Assembly (NCBI GenBank): GCA_014529385.2
Contig: CM043971.1
Coordinates: forward strand, 93,909,840-93,973,839
DNA: 64,000 nucleotides
Origin: Adiantum capillus-veneris
Lineage: Eukaryota; Streptophyta; Polypodiopsida; Polypodiales; Pteridaceae
Direction: 5' to 3'
The position numbers were made by a program, and so were the translations under genes. The notes under the pieces were generated by a model. The model made no database searches. It saw nothing but the letters and a program-made list of their open reading frames with translations, and had not been told where the DNA came from. Shown piece by piece: positions 1 through 15,423 of the stretch (positions within the stretch are counted from its first letter, which is position 1; each line of letters opens with the position of its first letter).

Positions 1-1228
1 GCATCTCTTCTTTGATTCCCAAATATGTTACTAGTCGATTAAGCCAAATTGATTCTTTGCATGCCTCTGATGCTGCAACATATTCAGCCTCTGTAGTAGA
101 CTGAGTAACACAATCTTGTAATCTAGAACGCCATGATACTGCTCCACCAGCCAATGTAAAGACATACCCTGACATAGACCTTCGGTTGTCTAAGTCACCT
201 GCATAATCTGAGTCTGTAAAACCCTTTACACTTAGCTCCTGACTCCCATAGCATATACGCATACTCTTTGTAGCTTTCAGGTATCTCAATATTCCTTTCA
301 CTGCCTCCCAATGTTTCTTGCCTGGGTTTGACATGTATCGACTTACTACTCCCACTGCAAATGCAATGTCTAGGCGAGTAGCAATCATTGCATACATCAA
401 ACTACCCACTGCAGACGCATATGGAATCTTATCCATTTTAGCCTGTTCTTCCTCAGACACAGGACAATCTTGTTTGCTAAGTTTCACATATGGTGGCAAT
501 GGAACACTCAGTGCCTTTCCCTTCTCCATATTGAAACGTTGCAAAACCTTGTCAATATACTCTGTTTGAGATAACCAAATCAACTTCTTTGATCTGTCTC
601 TCTCAATGCGCATACCAAGTATATGACTTGCCTCACCCATGTCTTTCATGTCAAACGATTTTGCCATCTTTGACTTCAAAGCTGAAATTTCTTCCAAGTG
701 CTTGCCAGCAATCAACATGTCATCCACATACAAAATAAGGATCAGCCAACTACCATCCTTAGCCTTCTTTGTATATAGACAGTGATCGAACTCACTACGT
801 TTGTAGCCTTGAGAAAGCATAAACTTGTGGAATTTATGGTACCATGCCCTCGATGATTGTTTTAAGCCATAAAGACTCTTTAACAACTGGCATACCCAAT
901 CTTCCTTACCTTTCTCAACAAACCCTTCTGGCTGCTGCATGTAAATTTCCACATCTAAATCACCATGCAAGAACGATGTCTTGACATCCATTTGGTGCAA
1001 CACCAAATCTAATATGGCAACCAATGCAAGAAAGCATCTCAATGTAGTCATCTTGACCACCGGAGAGAAGACTTCATCAAAGTCAATGCCTTATTCTTGC
1101 TTAAAGCCCTTGGCAACAAGCCTTGCTTTGTACTTTGGCTGACTATCATGAGCGGTGATCTTATACCTGTAAACCCATTTACAGGGTAGAGCCTTTTTGC
1201 CCCGTGGTAATTTAACTAGCTTCCATGT
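1..1228 (-). pseudogene. Copia reverse transcriptase and RNase H (cut by window edge)
   Basis: RT copies element RNA into DNA and RNase H degrades the RNA template. Reading leftward there is the typical copia RT start (WKLVKLPRGKKALPCKWVYR), then FDEVFSPVVKMTTLR, then HQMDVKTSFLHGDL, and RNase H near the edge with STTEAEYVAAS. One TAA at 1091-1093 lies just before FDEVFSP. From there the frame stays open to base 1. It is the same frame as gag and integrase. Confidence 0.92.
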
Positions 1229-2704
1229 CTAGTTTTTATGCAGAGCTGTCATCTCTGACTGCATGGCCAATTGCCAATTCCCGGAGTCCTTCATTTGCAC
1301 TGCTTCCTTGTAACATGAAGCCTCATTGCAATCAGTCAACATGACATAGTTCATAGATGGAACAAACCTATCAGGAGGTCGCGTGACACGTCCAGATCTA
1401 CGCACAATAGGTGGCTCAGGCTCAGCCACAACCTGTGGTTCCACTCTATCCTGTCCTTGCTCCTCTTGAGCCCTGACATTTTGTCTTGCACGTGCAGGTC
1501 CATCTTCTTGGAAGACAACTCTTCTAATCTCCTCAACCCTCTCTGGTTTAGAATGATATTTGGATTCATTAAAGTGAACATCATTGCTGCGGACAACCTT
1601 TCTGGATTCGGGATCCCAAAGTCTGTACCCCATCTCACCAGAATTACCATAGCCTAGAAAGATGCACTTTCTACTCTTTGGCTCAAGTTTGTTCCTAAAT
1701 TCCTTTGGAACGTGAGTATATGCCTCACATCCAAAGACTCTGAGATGCTTGTATGAGGGCATTTTGCCTGACCATACCATCTCTGGCACTGAATCCTTCT
1801 GCAAAACCTTGCTAGGAGATCTATTTACAAGATGAACAGTTGTTGATACAGCTTCAGCCCAAAACCCATTTGGCAGCTGTGCATTAGACAACATACTTCT
1901 GACCTTCTCTTGTATGGTCCTATTCATCCTCTCAGCAACACCATTTTGAGGAGGATTGTAAGGAGCAGTAAGTTCACGTTTTATACCTTTTGACTCACAA
2001 AAGTCCTGAAAGGCCTTTGAAACATACTCTCCACCATTGTCAGTGCGTAAGCATTTAAGCTTCTTACCACTCTGATTCTCCACAAGTGTCACAAACGTTT
2101 TGAAAACACTAAACGCTTCATCCTTGTGCTTGAGAAAGTAAACCCATACTTTCCTCGAGTAATCATCTATAAATGTCATAAAGTAAGAAGCTCACCCTAG
2201 AGATAGGTTAGGCATAGGTCCACACAAATCACTATGAGCAAGTGCCAACTGTGTATCTCTTCTACTGCTTCTATGCTTATGTGGCTGCTGTGTTTGCTTA
2301 CCATACAGACAATGTTCACAGAATTCAAAATCATTAAATGAAAAGCCAGGCAAATAACCAGAACGAGACAAGATTTCCATTCCCTTCTTGGACATATGTC
2401 CTAACCGGCTATGCCACAAAGAAACGTTCGGCTGCTCGGTTACATTGATTACATTTTTAGAGACATTTGATACATAAATCATGTAAAGTCCTCCAGACTT
2501 TACTCCATGTGCTACTTTCATAGAACCCTTGGATATCTTCTACATGTTCTGTCCAAAAATGGTGACGTAACCAGCATCATCAAGTAAACCTGTGCTGATC
2601 AAGCTCTTTGTAATTGCGGGAACATGTCTCACGTTCTTCAGCGTGAAAGAAGAGCCATTCTGAAACTTCAATTGAACATCTCCAACACCTAAGATCTCAC
2701 ATGT
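1229..2704 (-). pseudogene. Copia integrase region
   Basis: This segment inserts element cDNA into the genome. It contains the pre-integrase and HHCC zinc-binding part (WHSRLGH, then CEHCLYG) followed by the catalytic core: SDLCGP for the first Asp, TDNGGEY for the second, and NGVAERMNRT for the Glu. All DDE residues are present. A basic, proline-rich tail (RRSGRVTRPPDRF) leads toward RT. Three stops interrupt the frame: TAG at 2540-2542, TGA at 2192-2194 and TAG at 1229-1231, leaving pieces of 109 and 316 residues. Frame is conserved throughout. Confidence 0.9.
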
Positions 2705-3751
2705 CTACCCATTGCCTAGCCGAACATGATCTTTAGTGGTCACATAAGAAGTAAACCACTCCTTGTTTGGAGACACATGAAGTGATTCCCCTGAGTCTAT
2801 AATCCAGTCACTTAGTGCATTTCCATCAGATGCTGTAAGAAGAGCTGAGTCCATTGTATTCTTCAAGAAGTAGATGTCTCCTGACACTAGACTGTCATCC
2901 TCTGCAACAGTGTTTGTCACATTTATTTCTTGAATCTTCACTGAGGACTTGTTCTTCTCACCATGGTCTTTAGCTTTCTCTTTGCCTTTTTCTGCTTTCC
3001 ATTCTCTGCAGTCTCTTTTCATGTGACCCTTCTTGCCACAGTGGTAGCATTCTATGTCACTCTTGCCTTTAGCACTGCGGGACTTGCTACGAGACTGATT
3101 CCTCTTTCCACCTTTGTACTTTTCTTTGGTCCTTCCCCTGACAACTAAGGCTGTTCCTTTGCCTTTGTCCATTGTCTTTCTATTGGTTTCTTCAGTAAGC
3201 AGACTTCCTTCTACACCTGCTATGTTCAAACCATCTGGAGGTGCAGAATTACTCAAAGCTGTGCGAAAAGTGTCCCAACTTTCTGGCAATGTGATCAACA
3301 GGAACATAGCTCTAACAGGTTCATCAAACTTGACACCTTGAGCTGACAACTGACTGTAGATGGTGTTGAATTCATTCAGATGATTGGACATAGGGGTCCC
3401 TTCTTTCATCTTCAAGTCAACAAGCTTCTTAAGCCAGTATACCTGTGAAGCTGCACTCTGATTCTCATAAAGATCACTCAGCTTTATCCATGCTTGATAA
3501 GCCGACATCTCGTCTGATACATTGAAGTAAACGCTTTCTGCCAAAGTCAGCATAATGGTAGAAAGTGCCAATTCATCCATTTCGCTCCATTCATCTTCGT
3601 CCATATCTTCTGGTTTTATCCCCTTGAGCTTTATAGGTTTTATCTACTTCTTTTGTACCAACACGTGCCAAATCTTCTTCTTCCACAATGGGAAATTGGT
3701 TCCATCCAGCTTCTTGATATTGTAAAGAGCAGTGTCCTGTGATCCAGCCAT
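2705..3751 (-). pseudogene. Copia gag and protease start, interrupted by nonsense codons
   Basis: Gag forms the virus-like particle and packages element RNA. The frame opens at ATG 3751 and carries a UBN2/copia-type gag domain, then a perfect CCHC zinc knuckle (CYHCGKKGHMKRDC), then a protease-like motif DSGESLHVS near the end. A TAG at 3644-3646 cuts the N-terminus and a TAG at 2705-2707 ends the segment. The longest intact piece is 299 residues from an internal ATG at 3604. Stops and coding share one reading frame with the downstream integrase and RT, so only substitutions, not indels, broke it. The protease motif has Glu-Ser where family members usually carry Ala-Ser or Ala-Thr. Confidence 0.88.
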
Positions 3752-4814
3752 AGCTACGCTTCACAGTAGTTTACTTTCCTGGGAAAAATTCGGCAGAGTT
3801 TCCCTTGTAAACTGACCTCTGAACCAATATCAACCTGTCAAATGAACCAAGAAAGCTTCAGATTCTGCAGAAATTTTGGCAGAGTCTCCTTTGTAAAATG
3901 GCTCTGGTGTACTAAAAACAGACCAAAAAACAGCTCAAAAAACCACTGTCTCTCTAACACTATAAGCTGTGGGTAAACCTGTCCTACACCTGTACTGTCT
4001 CTGACTGTCCTCTCACTGTCCTGTAAGCATAGACTGTGACAATGCCTCAATGGCAGTAAAGCAAAGATGCAATCCCAACTGTCTAACTCACAGTCAATAC
4101 ATCCTAGCTGCCTATCTAAGGGTGCTCGAGGGATCCAAGACCTGTATCACCGAAAGGATCTCAACATTCGAGAATCCCCCAGCTCAATAAAACCTCACTC
4201 GACCCTCAACAAAGGCTGCAGTAAATCTGACAGTACATAGACTTCTCACAAAGTCATACATCCACAAATTTCCCACTGTATGCTGTAACCGCTGCGGCGG
4301 TTGTTTGCTGCGTGACTCACAGCCAGCAAACCCTCAATAGACATACATCATCTCTAACAATACATCCCATGTGAAAGTACCTGCAATGTCAAGATGAAAT
4401 CTAGAATATCAAGCAGCAAACACAAGCTACCTGATGAACTAGTGGATGTCGCCTACAGTCTGTGTGTAGATGCGCCCGTGTCGTATGTGACACGCCTCCA
4501 AGAACTGTGAGCCGTCCTTCGATGTGTAGACAGCCACAAATCAACACTCTGGGAGTGTCAATATCCTCAGCACCTGCAATCGTAGGCCGAAAACCCCAAA
4601 TTTGCAGAGTCAGAGTCAGAGTCGAAAATGGCCTGCGCAGACCTTTGTCGAAGCCGAACGGTGGCCGAGATGACCTCAGAATGAAATTCTGACAACACCG
4701 AGCCCTTTGGGCGCGCCCACGAGATTTGGGGCCATGTCTTCGCCTGTCGAATTTCACTCCAATCTGAGTTGGTGACTCTAGCCTCCTGCAGTGCTGTCCC
4801 GAGCCTCGATCTGA
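3752..4814 (-). other. Untranslated leader of the copia element
   Basis: About 1.06 kb between the primer site and the gag ATG. Short open frames occur on both strands (for example 4401-4757 minus and 4462-4692 plus), but none resembles a known protein. A stretch near 3781-3820 recurs imperfectly near 3865-3905 (shared text GGCAGAG followed by TTGTAAA), suggesting an old local duplication. Confidence 0.6.
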
Positions 4815-4826
4815 GCTCTGATACCA
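4815..4826 (-). other. Primer-binding site, tRNA-iMet type
   Basis: The minus strand reads TGGTATCAGAGC, the usual plant site complementary to the 3' end of initiator tRNA-Met. It starts two bases inside the LTR end and fixes both element polarity and the inner LTR boundary. Confidence 0.92.
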
Positions 4827-4828
4827 GT

Positions 4829-5020
4829 TGAAGGAGTACGAGCGGAAGTGCGACGCGAGAGAGAGTGCGAGAAGAAGAGCACGACGATATGGTGAACTCG
4901 CTCTACTGTAATGTGTAGAGCATAGTGAGTTCTTATTAGGTTTTTACAAAAGAATATGTGTACATACCTGGCGGCCCGCCCACTTACCTGGGCGACCACA
5001 TTGGGCTTGATACCCCAACA
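4829..5020 (-). repeat. 5' LTR of the copia element (about 192 bp)
   Basis: On the minus strand the LTR begins TGTTGGGG (plus 5013-5020) and ends CCTTCA, followed by a 2-nt spacer and the primer-binding site. That gives TG...CA ends and a short 192-bp LTR. Only this copy is in the window, so the boundaries rest on the primer site and the terminal dinucleotides, not on comparison of two LTRs. Confidence 0.8.
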
Positions 5021-5328
5021 ACTAAGTGGTCGTATGAATCCTCTGATCCACTGTATTTTCTGAACCATTTCTGAAAATCAACTGGTCTGACGCGTCTATT
5101 TGGTTCAACTCCCGGTCTTCTGGCAGTTGGTCCTATTCCAAGTCCTTCAAACCAGTCTGTTGGAAATAGTGACTCATGTAGCCCTGCATAGGCCTTAGTG
5201 TCACCCAGTTTTCTACGAGATGAAGTGGTTTCTGGTTTCTTCACATTACTCTCAGATGATCTCTCACGGTGTTCATCTCTTGTAATTGTTTCTGTCCTTG
5301 CCCCAATATCCAATCCCGTATGGAACAC
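5021..5328 (-). pseudogene. Gag N-terminal fragment, truncated by copia insertion
   Basis: A minus-strand frame runs from about 5328 to the copia LTR. It ends with DFQKWFRKYSGSEDSYDHLV, which resembles the plant gypsy gag motif of an aromatic residue, Gly, then Asp-Pro and His-Leu. After the Val the frame enters the copia LTR. It overlaps the preceding 274-residue ORF in another frame by about 88 bases, which could be a natural overlap or a frameshift that split one protein. The first ~60 residues are charged and low in hydrophobics. Confidence 0.5.
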
Positions 5329-6065
5329 CCTTGGTATTTGGTTTGTTCTACCTCCTCAGGAGTCATTATAACAAAGTTATTGTTATAACAATCCCTAAAC
5401 ATATGGGTTGGTAGGTCTGCTGATCCCTTATCTTTGACCTTGAAGATATAGATGATCTTCATGGCCATTAATTGTCCTGGATTGGCATGAGAAGTCCACA
5501 GAAGATCTTTTATGTTTCTATCTTTCCAACAATAGACTCCGATCCGAAGATTATCCGTACTAATCCGTTTCAAGTCTACTTGATCATATCCCTTGAATTC
5601 TAAAGTTGGTGGTCCTTCTTTTGCTGACATATCTGGGATTATGGTGTTTACTTCTAACCCCCATTTTTCTATCACGTCAGGGTTTCTGACTTGTAAATAC
5701 TGAGTTCCATTTCGATCCATGTATATTTTTCCTTGTTTGTTTGCCCTAACCTCTTCTTCGAACTCAATACCATGGTCATCAATGCGAATAGCATACTCCG
5801 TGTTAGGGGCCAAGTAAACCTGGACTCCATGACGGTTAGTCTTGTAAAAAGATAGTATATGCTTATCGCGCATTGTCATTCTGGTTTTTGAGTGAGTCGA
5901 GTAAGAATACATTTTGGATGTTGAATCTGAAAAAGTGTCTGAGACTTCTTCAGGAATTGTGTGCAAGGAATTGCCTTGATTCACGCTTTCTTCGGTAGAT
6001 ACTCTACTGGAGGTTTCTCTGAGTATGCCCTGATTTCCTAGTACACGACCATATCTAAGGTTCAT
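5241..6065 (-). CDS. 274-residue ORF upstream of gag, function unknown
   Basis: A long open frame starts at ATG 6065, about 2 kb downstream of the primer site. The N-terminal ~70 residues are Ser/Thr-rich and look disordered. From about residue 75 to 245 the sequence alternates charged and hydrophobic residues (for example VQVYLAPNTEYAIRIDD, and later MAMKIIYIFKVKDKGSADLP), suggesting a compact beta-rich domain. There is no zinc knuckle, protease, RT or integrase motif. Position before gag fits the extra ORF1 of Ogre/Tat elements, whose function is unknown. Alternatives are an unusual gag N-terminus or a movement-protein-like fold; nothing seen decides between them. The frame is intact although the neighbouring gag is destroyed. 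Confidence 0.55.
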   Translation of the reverse strand: MNLRYGRVLGNQGILRETSSRVSTEESVNQGNSLHTIPEEVSDTFSDSTSKMYSYSTHSKTRMTMRDKHILSFYKTNRHGVQVYLAPNTEYAIRIDDHGIEFEEEVRANKQGKIYMDRNGTQYLQVRNPDVIEKWGLEVNTIIPDMSAKEGPPTLEFKGYDQVDLKRISTDNLRIGVYCWKDRNIKDLLWTSHANPGQLMAMKIIYIFKVKDKGSADLPTHMFRDCYNNNFVIMTPEEVEQTKYQGCSIRDWILGQGQKQLQEMNTVRDHLRVM

Positions 6066-6319
6066 ATAGACTTATGAAGCCTTGGATAGAGTACTCACCT
6101 TTGGATTGACTTGTCGTTAATTTCCACTTGATTCAATTGCAACTTTCTGTCAAGCCACTGATTCCTCGTCTGCAACTTGATTCCTGTACAAATTTGATCA
6201 AGTTAGCTACTCTTCTATAAATACAGTAGAGTTTTTGCTAACTCTCGTGATTGGTCTCTGTGTATCACTTCAAATTGAGCTACGAGAGTCAAAATTTGAC
6301 TTTAGCAAAAATCAAAGGT

Positions 6320-7480
6320 CTAATCGGCAACCTGTAAACACAGTGTACATGTATCAATTTTGATCCGATTGAACCCAAAATTGCCTTGTGGCTTTAAATT
6401 ATGTTGGTGTAACACTGCATAAGTTCGAAAGTCAAAATTGATGTGTCTAGATAGCAGAAGTAAATAATCGCGATTATTTACTTTTGTTAGTTTTTTGCAC
6501 TTTTTTAATGGATTTGGCAAGTATACAACTTGTTAGAGTCCCTGGACATGTTCCAACAAGTTTGGACAAAATCTGATCAAGTTTATCAACTGTTTTGTGT
6601 CTACAGACTCTAATTTTGAGAATCTGACTTAAGTCTCACTTTTGGGATCCAAATTTCACCAAAATTGATTTGTGAGGTCTACTTGATGTGCTTGACCTTG
6701 TGGTGTACTCAAATTTGCAAAATCATCAAGTTTTGAATAGATGTAAATAATTGTGATTATTTACTCCAGCTATATTTTTGCAAGTTTTTGCCCCAACTTT
6801 GACACAGATCTGTTAAGCACCTTAAGTTAAGGTCACTATCCAAATTTCATCAAGTTTGGAGGATTTTTAGTCAAATGGTCATCAATTATCTGTCCGTAGA
6901 CTAACTTTGCACTTTTAGTCACAATTTTCAATCCAGTGATCCAAATCTTACCAAATTTGGTTTGTGGGTTTATTATAACATGTTAAAACTAGTGGTATGC
7001 TGACTTGGTCAAAAAAGTTGAAATTTTGGACAGATATAAATAATCGCGATTATTTACTTTTGACAATTTTTTGTAAAATTTTGGTCAATTGAGCATGTAC
7101 ACATGTTTATCCTATCAATATAAGCCTATGAATCAAATTTCAACAAGTTTGGATAAATTTTTCCCCGATTTACACTCAAGATTCAAAAAGTTCGTACAAA
7201 CTTTAGTTTTTACTCAATTTTTTGCCAGTTTAGTGATCCAAATCTCTTGGGCCTTTACAAAAGTTGTTTGTACACATGCAATGAGTCAATGGTATGAATT
7301 TTGATCAATTTAGAGCAGAAAGTTAATAATCGCGATTATTAACTTTAGGCTTGAAATGAACACTTTTTTGTAATTTTTTCAAAGACAGTCTTTATATGAG
7401 CTATTTTAAGCCTATGAATCAAGTCAAAACTTAATTTGGTCTAGACTGTCAAGAAAAAGTAAATACTCTGATTTTTAGCC
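6320..7480 (-). repeat. Tandem array of about 287-bp units, each with an AT-rich palindrome
   Basis: Four palindromes share the core AATAATCGCGATTATT or a close variant, centred at about 6470.5, 6753.5, 7047.5 and 7332.5, spacings of about 283, 294 and 285 bp. The first is a 26-bp perfect palindrome (6458-6483), the third at least 20 bp (7038-7057), the fourth 28 bp (7319-7346). The second is imperfect, with TTGTGA in place of TCGCGA. Flanking text also recurs (variants of CAAATTT..CCAAATTTGG and TTTTTTGCA). A partial copy of the core lies in the LTR at 8374-8388. The array sits in the leader between primer site and first ORF. Confidence 0.8.
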
Positions 7481-8014
7481 AACTCTTGAAATTTTTACCT
7501 CGAAGTGTCGTTGAGCTTACCAACTGTTTCAGACAACTCTTAGGCTTACTCTCCAGTCGGGTTGAGTGGATTCGAGTCTTTTTGAGCTATTTCTAGCGGT
7601 AGACCTGAATTTCTGCAACTTCCAATAACAACTCACACTTGATTCTTTCAGAGAGAGCAATGTTTTAAAATCTACCTTGGATCCTACTTACCCTACTCCT
7701 AGATTCTCATGCAATGGGTTTGTGGAAAGTGTCCACAAACACTCGTTTTCTTGTGTTTATGTTTTTCTGAGCACAGATCTTAAGACTTGTCTCGTCTACC
7801 AATCATTCTCAAAATCCTAATCTAATTCTACAATCCTACAATCCTAAAGGTACTCAGCAAGTACGATTACTTCCAAGCTACCTCTATACAGCAAAAGACG
7901 ATAATCTTAAGCTATGCGGTTTCTAAAAGAAAGTTTTGAACTCTAGGCGAACCCAAAGGAAGTTAAAGGACAACTACACAAGACACTCGTGTTTTTCTCT
8001 AGTTTAGGTCTCTT

Positions 8015-8035
8015 CGATCCCCGGCAACGGCACCA
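8015..8035 (-). other. Primer-binding site, tRNA-Asp type
   Basis: The minus strand reads TGGTGCCGTTGCCGGGGATC, close to the Athila/Tat-type site complementary to the 3' end of tRNA-Asp (usual start TGGCGCC). Two bases separate it from the LTR end, which on the minus strand finishes CCCACA. Confidence 0.8.
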
Positions 8036-8037
8036 AA

Positions 8038-8957
8038 TGTGGGACGCATGTCTAACCTCACCATCCTATCTTATTGCAGTATTAGCGAAAACCACGATTA
8101 ATTTGTCAAACCATGGGACGAAGTTGACTTGACTATTGCATAGAGGCTACAAGAGGTTGTCAGTCTCTTGGAAAACAACTAACAACTCGCATCTAGCTCA
8201 AGCTTCACTCAAGTGACTGAAATCACCAAAAGCCAATCGCTCCATTGACAAACAAATCACATCCGTTACAACATCAAATGACATCCAAACATAACGAAAC
8301 TTCTAGGACAAATTTATAAGACCTAAGCACACATGCTTATGGTCTCAAACCCCACTTTAGGTCAAGTTCCAAAATCGCGATTATTAACAACAGTGGATTT
8401 TGACCTAGTCGTTTTCAACCCAGAATGTATCTAAATGCTTAGCAATGATGCCCCAATACCCCGCCTATGCTTAGTTTTTTATTTAAAAGTGTAAATTCCT
8501 AGTTATGATGCAATTAGGCCGCGGATCGGCGATGCCAAAGCTATGAAATATTGTGAACGGCCTACGTCAATGCGTAGAGCTCTTACCTACGGTTACAATG
8601 CAACAAACGCAATCACAATGTGACAACCGGAGAGGGAGTAGGAAGCGCGAGGAGGAGAGAAGTGAGTACCTTTAGCTCACGCTGTGTATTTCTTATCCAA
8701 AAACTTCTAAAAAACTTACAAAAATTGGCTTTTATACCTTAGCCAAGGTTTTTGGGTGGTCAAAACTAATAATTTGGAGTTCTACCAAAGTTGGGAAATG
8801 ACTAGCTGATACAATTTGGAAACTTGTAGCCCCGGCTCATTAATTACACAGTTTATCCGAGAAAATAGGAGTTACAATATTCCCGATTTATCAAAATAAT
8901 AAATGTTTTACAAAGAGAACTCCGAAAAATGGTGTCCGTGTTAGCTTGCTGCTAACA
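8038..8957 (-). repeat. 5' LTR of the tRNA-Asp-primed element, outer end approximate
   Basis: The inner edge is fixed by the primer site. The outer edge is a best guess at TGTTAGCAGC on the minus strand (plus 8948-8957), giving TG...CA ends and about 920 bp. Inside is a minus-strand TATAAAAG (8729-8736), a sensible U3/R promoter. Without the second LTR or a target duplication the outer edge could be wrong by tens to hundreds of bases. Confidence 0.55.
8729..8736 (-). promoter_or_regulatory. TATA box in the LTR
   Basis: TATAAAAG on the minus strand within the proposed LTR. Transcription from about 30 bases downstream would run toward the primer site and ORFs, consistent with element polarity. 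Confidence 0.5.
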
Positions 8958-9124
8958 TAATGGGAGTCCGCTCTTTCTAAAGAAAGGGATTGAGGGGGAA
9001 ACAATGAGGAAGCTTGTAGAAGAGGATGCAATTAAGCAACATGATGGTAGACACACATATATGTATGTATGTATATTTGCATACTATATATATATATATA
9101 TATATATAATGTGTATATATATAT

Positions 9125-9158
<34 letters not shown>

Positions 9159-9329
9159 GCATGTATATATGTGCATATATACATGTGTGTTCGTGTGTGT
9201 ATTCGCTAATTTCCCAGTACCCATTAGTGATATCACTAATGGGGAAATCCAGTGAAGGGAGAGAGGGCGGCGGGGGGGGGGGGGGGCAGGATATGGGGTG
9301 GGAGGGAGCCAAAGAGAAAAAGGGTAGTG

Positions 9330-9387
<58 letters not shown>

Positions 9388-9619
9388 GATTGATTGTACG
9401 GATGCATAGTTTACAAAAAATATATATAATTAAAGTATATATGAGAATGTTTTAAACTCTCAATGGTTCGTCAGTGATTACACTAAAACTTGTGAAATTT
9501 TGCTGATTTTTTATGAGGCTAGTTTGGAATCTACCCAAGATTTTGTAATGTTAATCGATCAAAAATACATCAAAACTTAATTTTTTACATTGTGTCGGGG
9601 TGTGTGTGTGTGTGTGTGT

Positions 9620-9669
<50 letters not shown>

Positions 9670-9703
9670 GCTTGTTTAACAAAATTAATATATTTTGATC
9701 CTT

Positions 9704-9746
<43 letters not shown>
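8958..9746. repeat. Microsatellite block
   Basis: No gene is visible. There is an AT/TA repeat (about 9083-9158), a poly-G run (9272-9286), GA repeat (9333-9385), a compound TG then GA repeat (9600-9669) and a TC repeat (9709-9746). The frames predicted here on both strands are repeat-coded (Ser-Leu, Arg-Glu, Cys-Val polymers). The last TC tract is the target of the next LTR element. Confidence 0.9.
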
Positions 9747-9752
<6 letters not shown>

Positions 9753-9888
9753 GACAAGGGTAGGACCAGTCCGGGCCAAGGGCCAGGACGGACATGCAGT
9801 CAAGGGGGTCCCTATATTTAGAAGGCCAAGGGCCTATATAGGGCATGGCTGGGTGGTGATGAGCATGTTCAGTACTCTTGCCCTTTCA
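9747..9888 (+). repeat. 5' LTR of the 5.4-kb non-autonomous element
   Basis: Matches 15008-15148 with two visible substitutions and a one-base length difference, plus a changed start (TC where the 3' LTR has TG), probably because the end merged with the neighbouring TC tract. It ends CCCTTTCA. A TATATAG lies near its 3' side (about 9834-9840). Confidence 0.85.
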
Positions 9889-9889
9889 C

Positions 9890-9901
9890 TGGTATCAGAG
9901 C
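9890..9901 (+). other. Primer-binding site, tRNA-iMet type
   Basis: TGGTATCAGAGC one base after the 5' LTR end, followed by AAGG. It establishes plus-strand polarity. Confidence 0.92.
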
Positions 9902-9970
9902 AAGGTTGAGAGGAGGAAGGAGTGTGGAGCCATGGTGGGGAAGATGGCATGGTTTTCTTCTCAAGGCATG

Positions 9971-14994
<5,024 letters not shown>

Positions 14995-15007
14995 AAGGGG
15001 GGAGTAA
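14995..15007 (+). other. Polypurine tract
   Basis: AAGGGGGGAGTAA directly before the TG of the 3' LTR, the expected position for the plus-strand DNA primer. Confidence 0.88.
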
Positions 15008-15148
15008 TGTCAGGACAAGGGTAGGACCAGTCCAGGCCAAGGGCCAGGATGGACATGCAGTCAAGGGGGTCCCTATATTTAGAAGGCCAAGGGCCTATAT
15101 AGGGCATGGCTGGGTGGTGATGAGCATGTTCAGTACTCTGCCCTTTCA
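15008..15148 (+). repeat. 3' LTR of the 5.4-kb non-autonomous element
   Basis: Starts TGTCAGGACA and ends CCCTTTCA. Near-identical to 9747-9888. It is followed by CTCTC. Confidence 0.9.
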
Positions 15149-15189
15149 CTCTCTCTCTCACACACACACACACCCTCTACACAGCTTGT

Positions 15190-15266
<77 letters not shown>

Positions 15267-15306
15267 CCCAGACCCCCCTACCTTCCTCTTTTCATCCCCT
15301 TCCTTG

Positions 15307-15344
<38 letters not shown>

Positions 15345-15345
15345 C

Positions 15346-15376
<31 letters not shown>
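15149..15376. repeat. Microsatellites flanking the element
   Basis: TC and CA repeats, a long TC run (15197-15264), a second TC run (15310-15342), poly-C (about 15345-15362) and CA repeat to 15376. No gene. Confidence 0.93.
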
Positions 15377-15423
15377 GAACCAATGTATTTTGGCTTTGAC
15401 AAAATCTAATGTGCATACATTAC

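Larger units (their letters stand above)
1..5020 (-). mobile_element. Ty1/copia LTR retrotransposon, 3' end beyond window
   Basis: A minus-strand copia element lies here. Reading right to left it shows a 5' LTR (4829-5020), a tRNA-iMet-type primer site (4815-4826), a leader of about 1.06 kb, and one gag-protease-integrase-RT-RNase H frame from an ATG at 3751 to the window edge. The order integrase before RT is diagnostic for Ty1/copia. The polypurine tract and 3' LTR are outside the window. The element sits inside the gag region of the LTR element to its right. The bases after the LTR (5021-5025, ACTAA) would be one copy of the target duplication, but the other copy cannot be seen. Confidence 0.93.
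5021..8957 (-). mobile_element. LTR retrotransposon, probably Tat/Athila-type Ty3/gypsy, 5' half
   Basis: Minus-strand element with LTR (about 8038-8957), tRNA-Asp-type primer site (8015-8035), a leader of about 2 kb with a palindrome-bearing tandem repeat, a 274-residue ORF of unknown function (5241-6065), and the beginning of gag (5021-5328) cut by the copia insertion at 5020/5021. A tRNA-Asp-type site is known from the Athila/Tat branch, and an extra ORF before gag is known from Ogre/Tat. The remaining pol and 3' LTR must lie left of the window if they survive. No integrase or RT is visible, so the superfamily call rests on primer type and the gag motif. Confidence 0.65.

Noticed and set aside
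4401-4757. 118-residue minus-strand frame in the copia leader
   Set aside because: No domain, opposite-strand frame of similar size, and position between primer site and gag ATG; treated as leader.
5241-6065. Endogenous pararetrovirus movement protein
   Set aside because: Considered from the beta-rich pattern, but the tRNA-Asp primer site, LTR and following gag motif point to an LTR retrotransposon; no diagnostic viral motif was seen.
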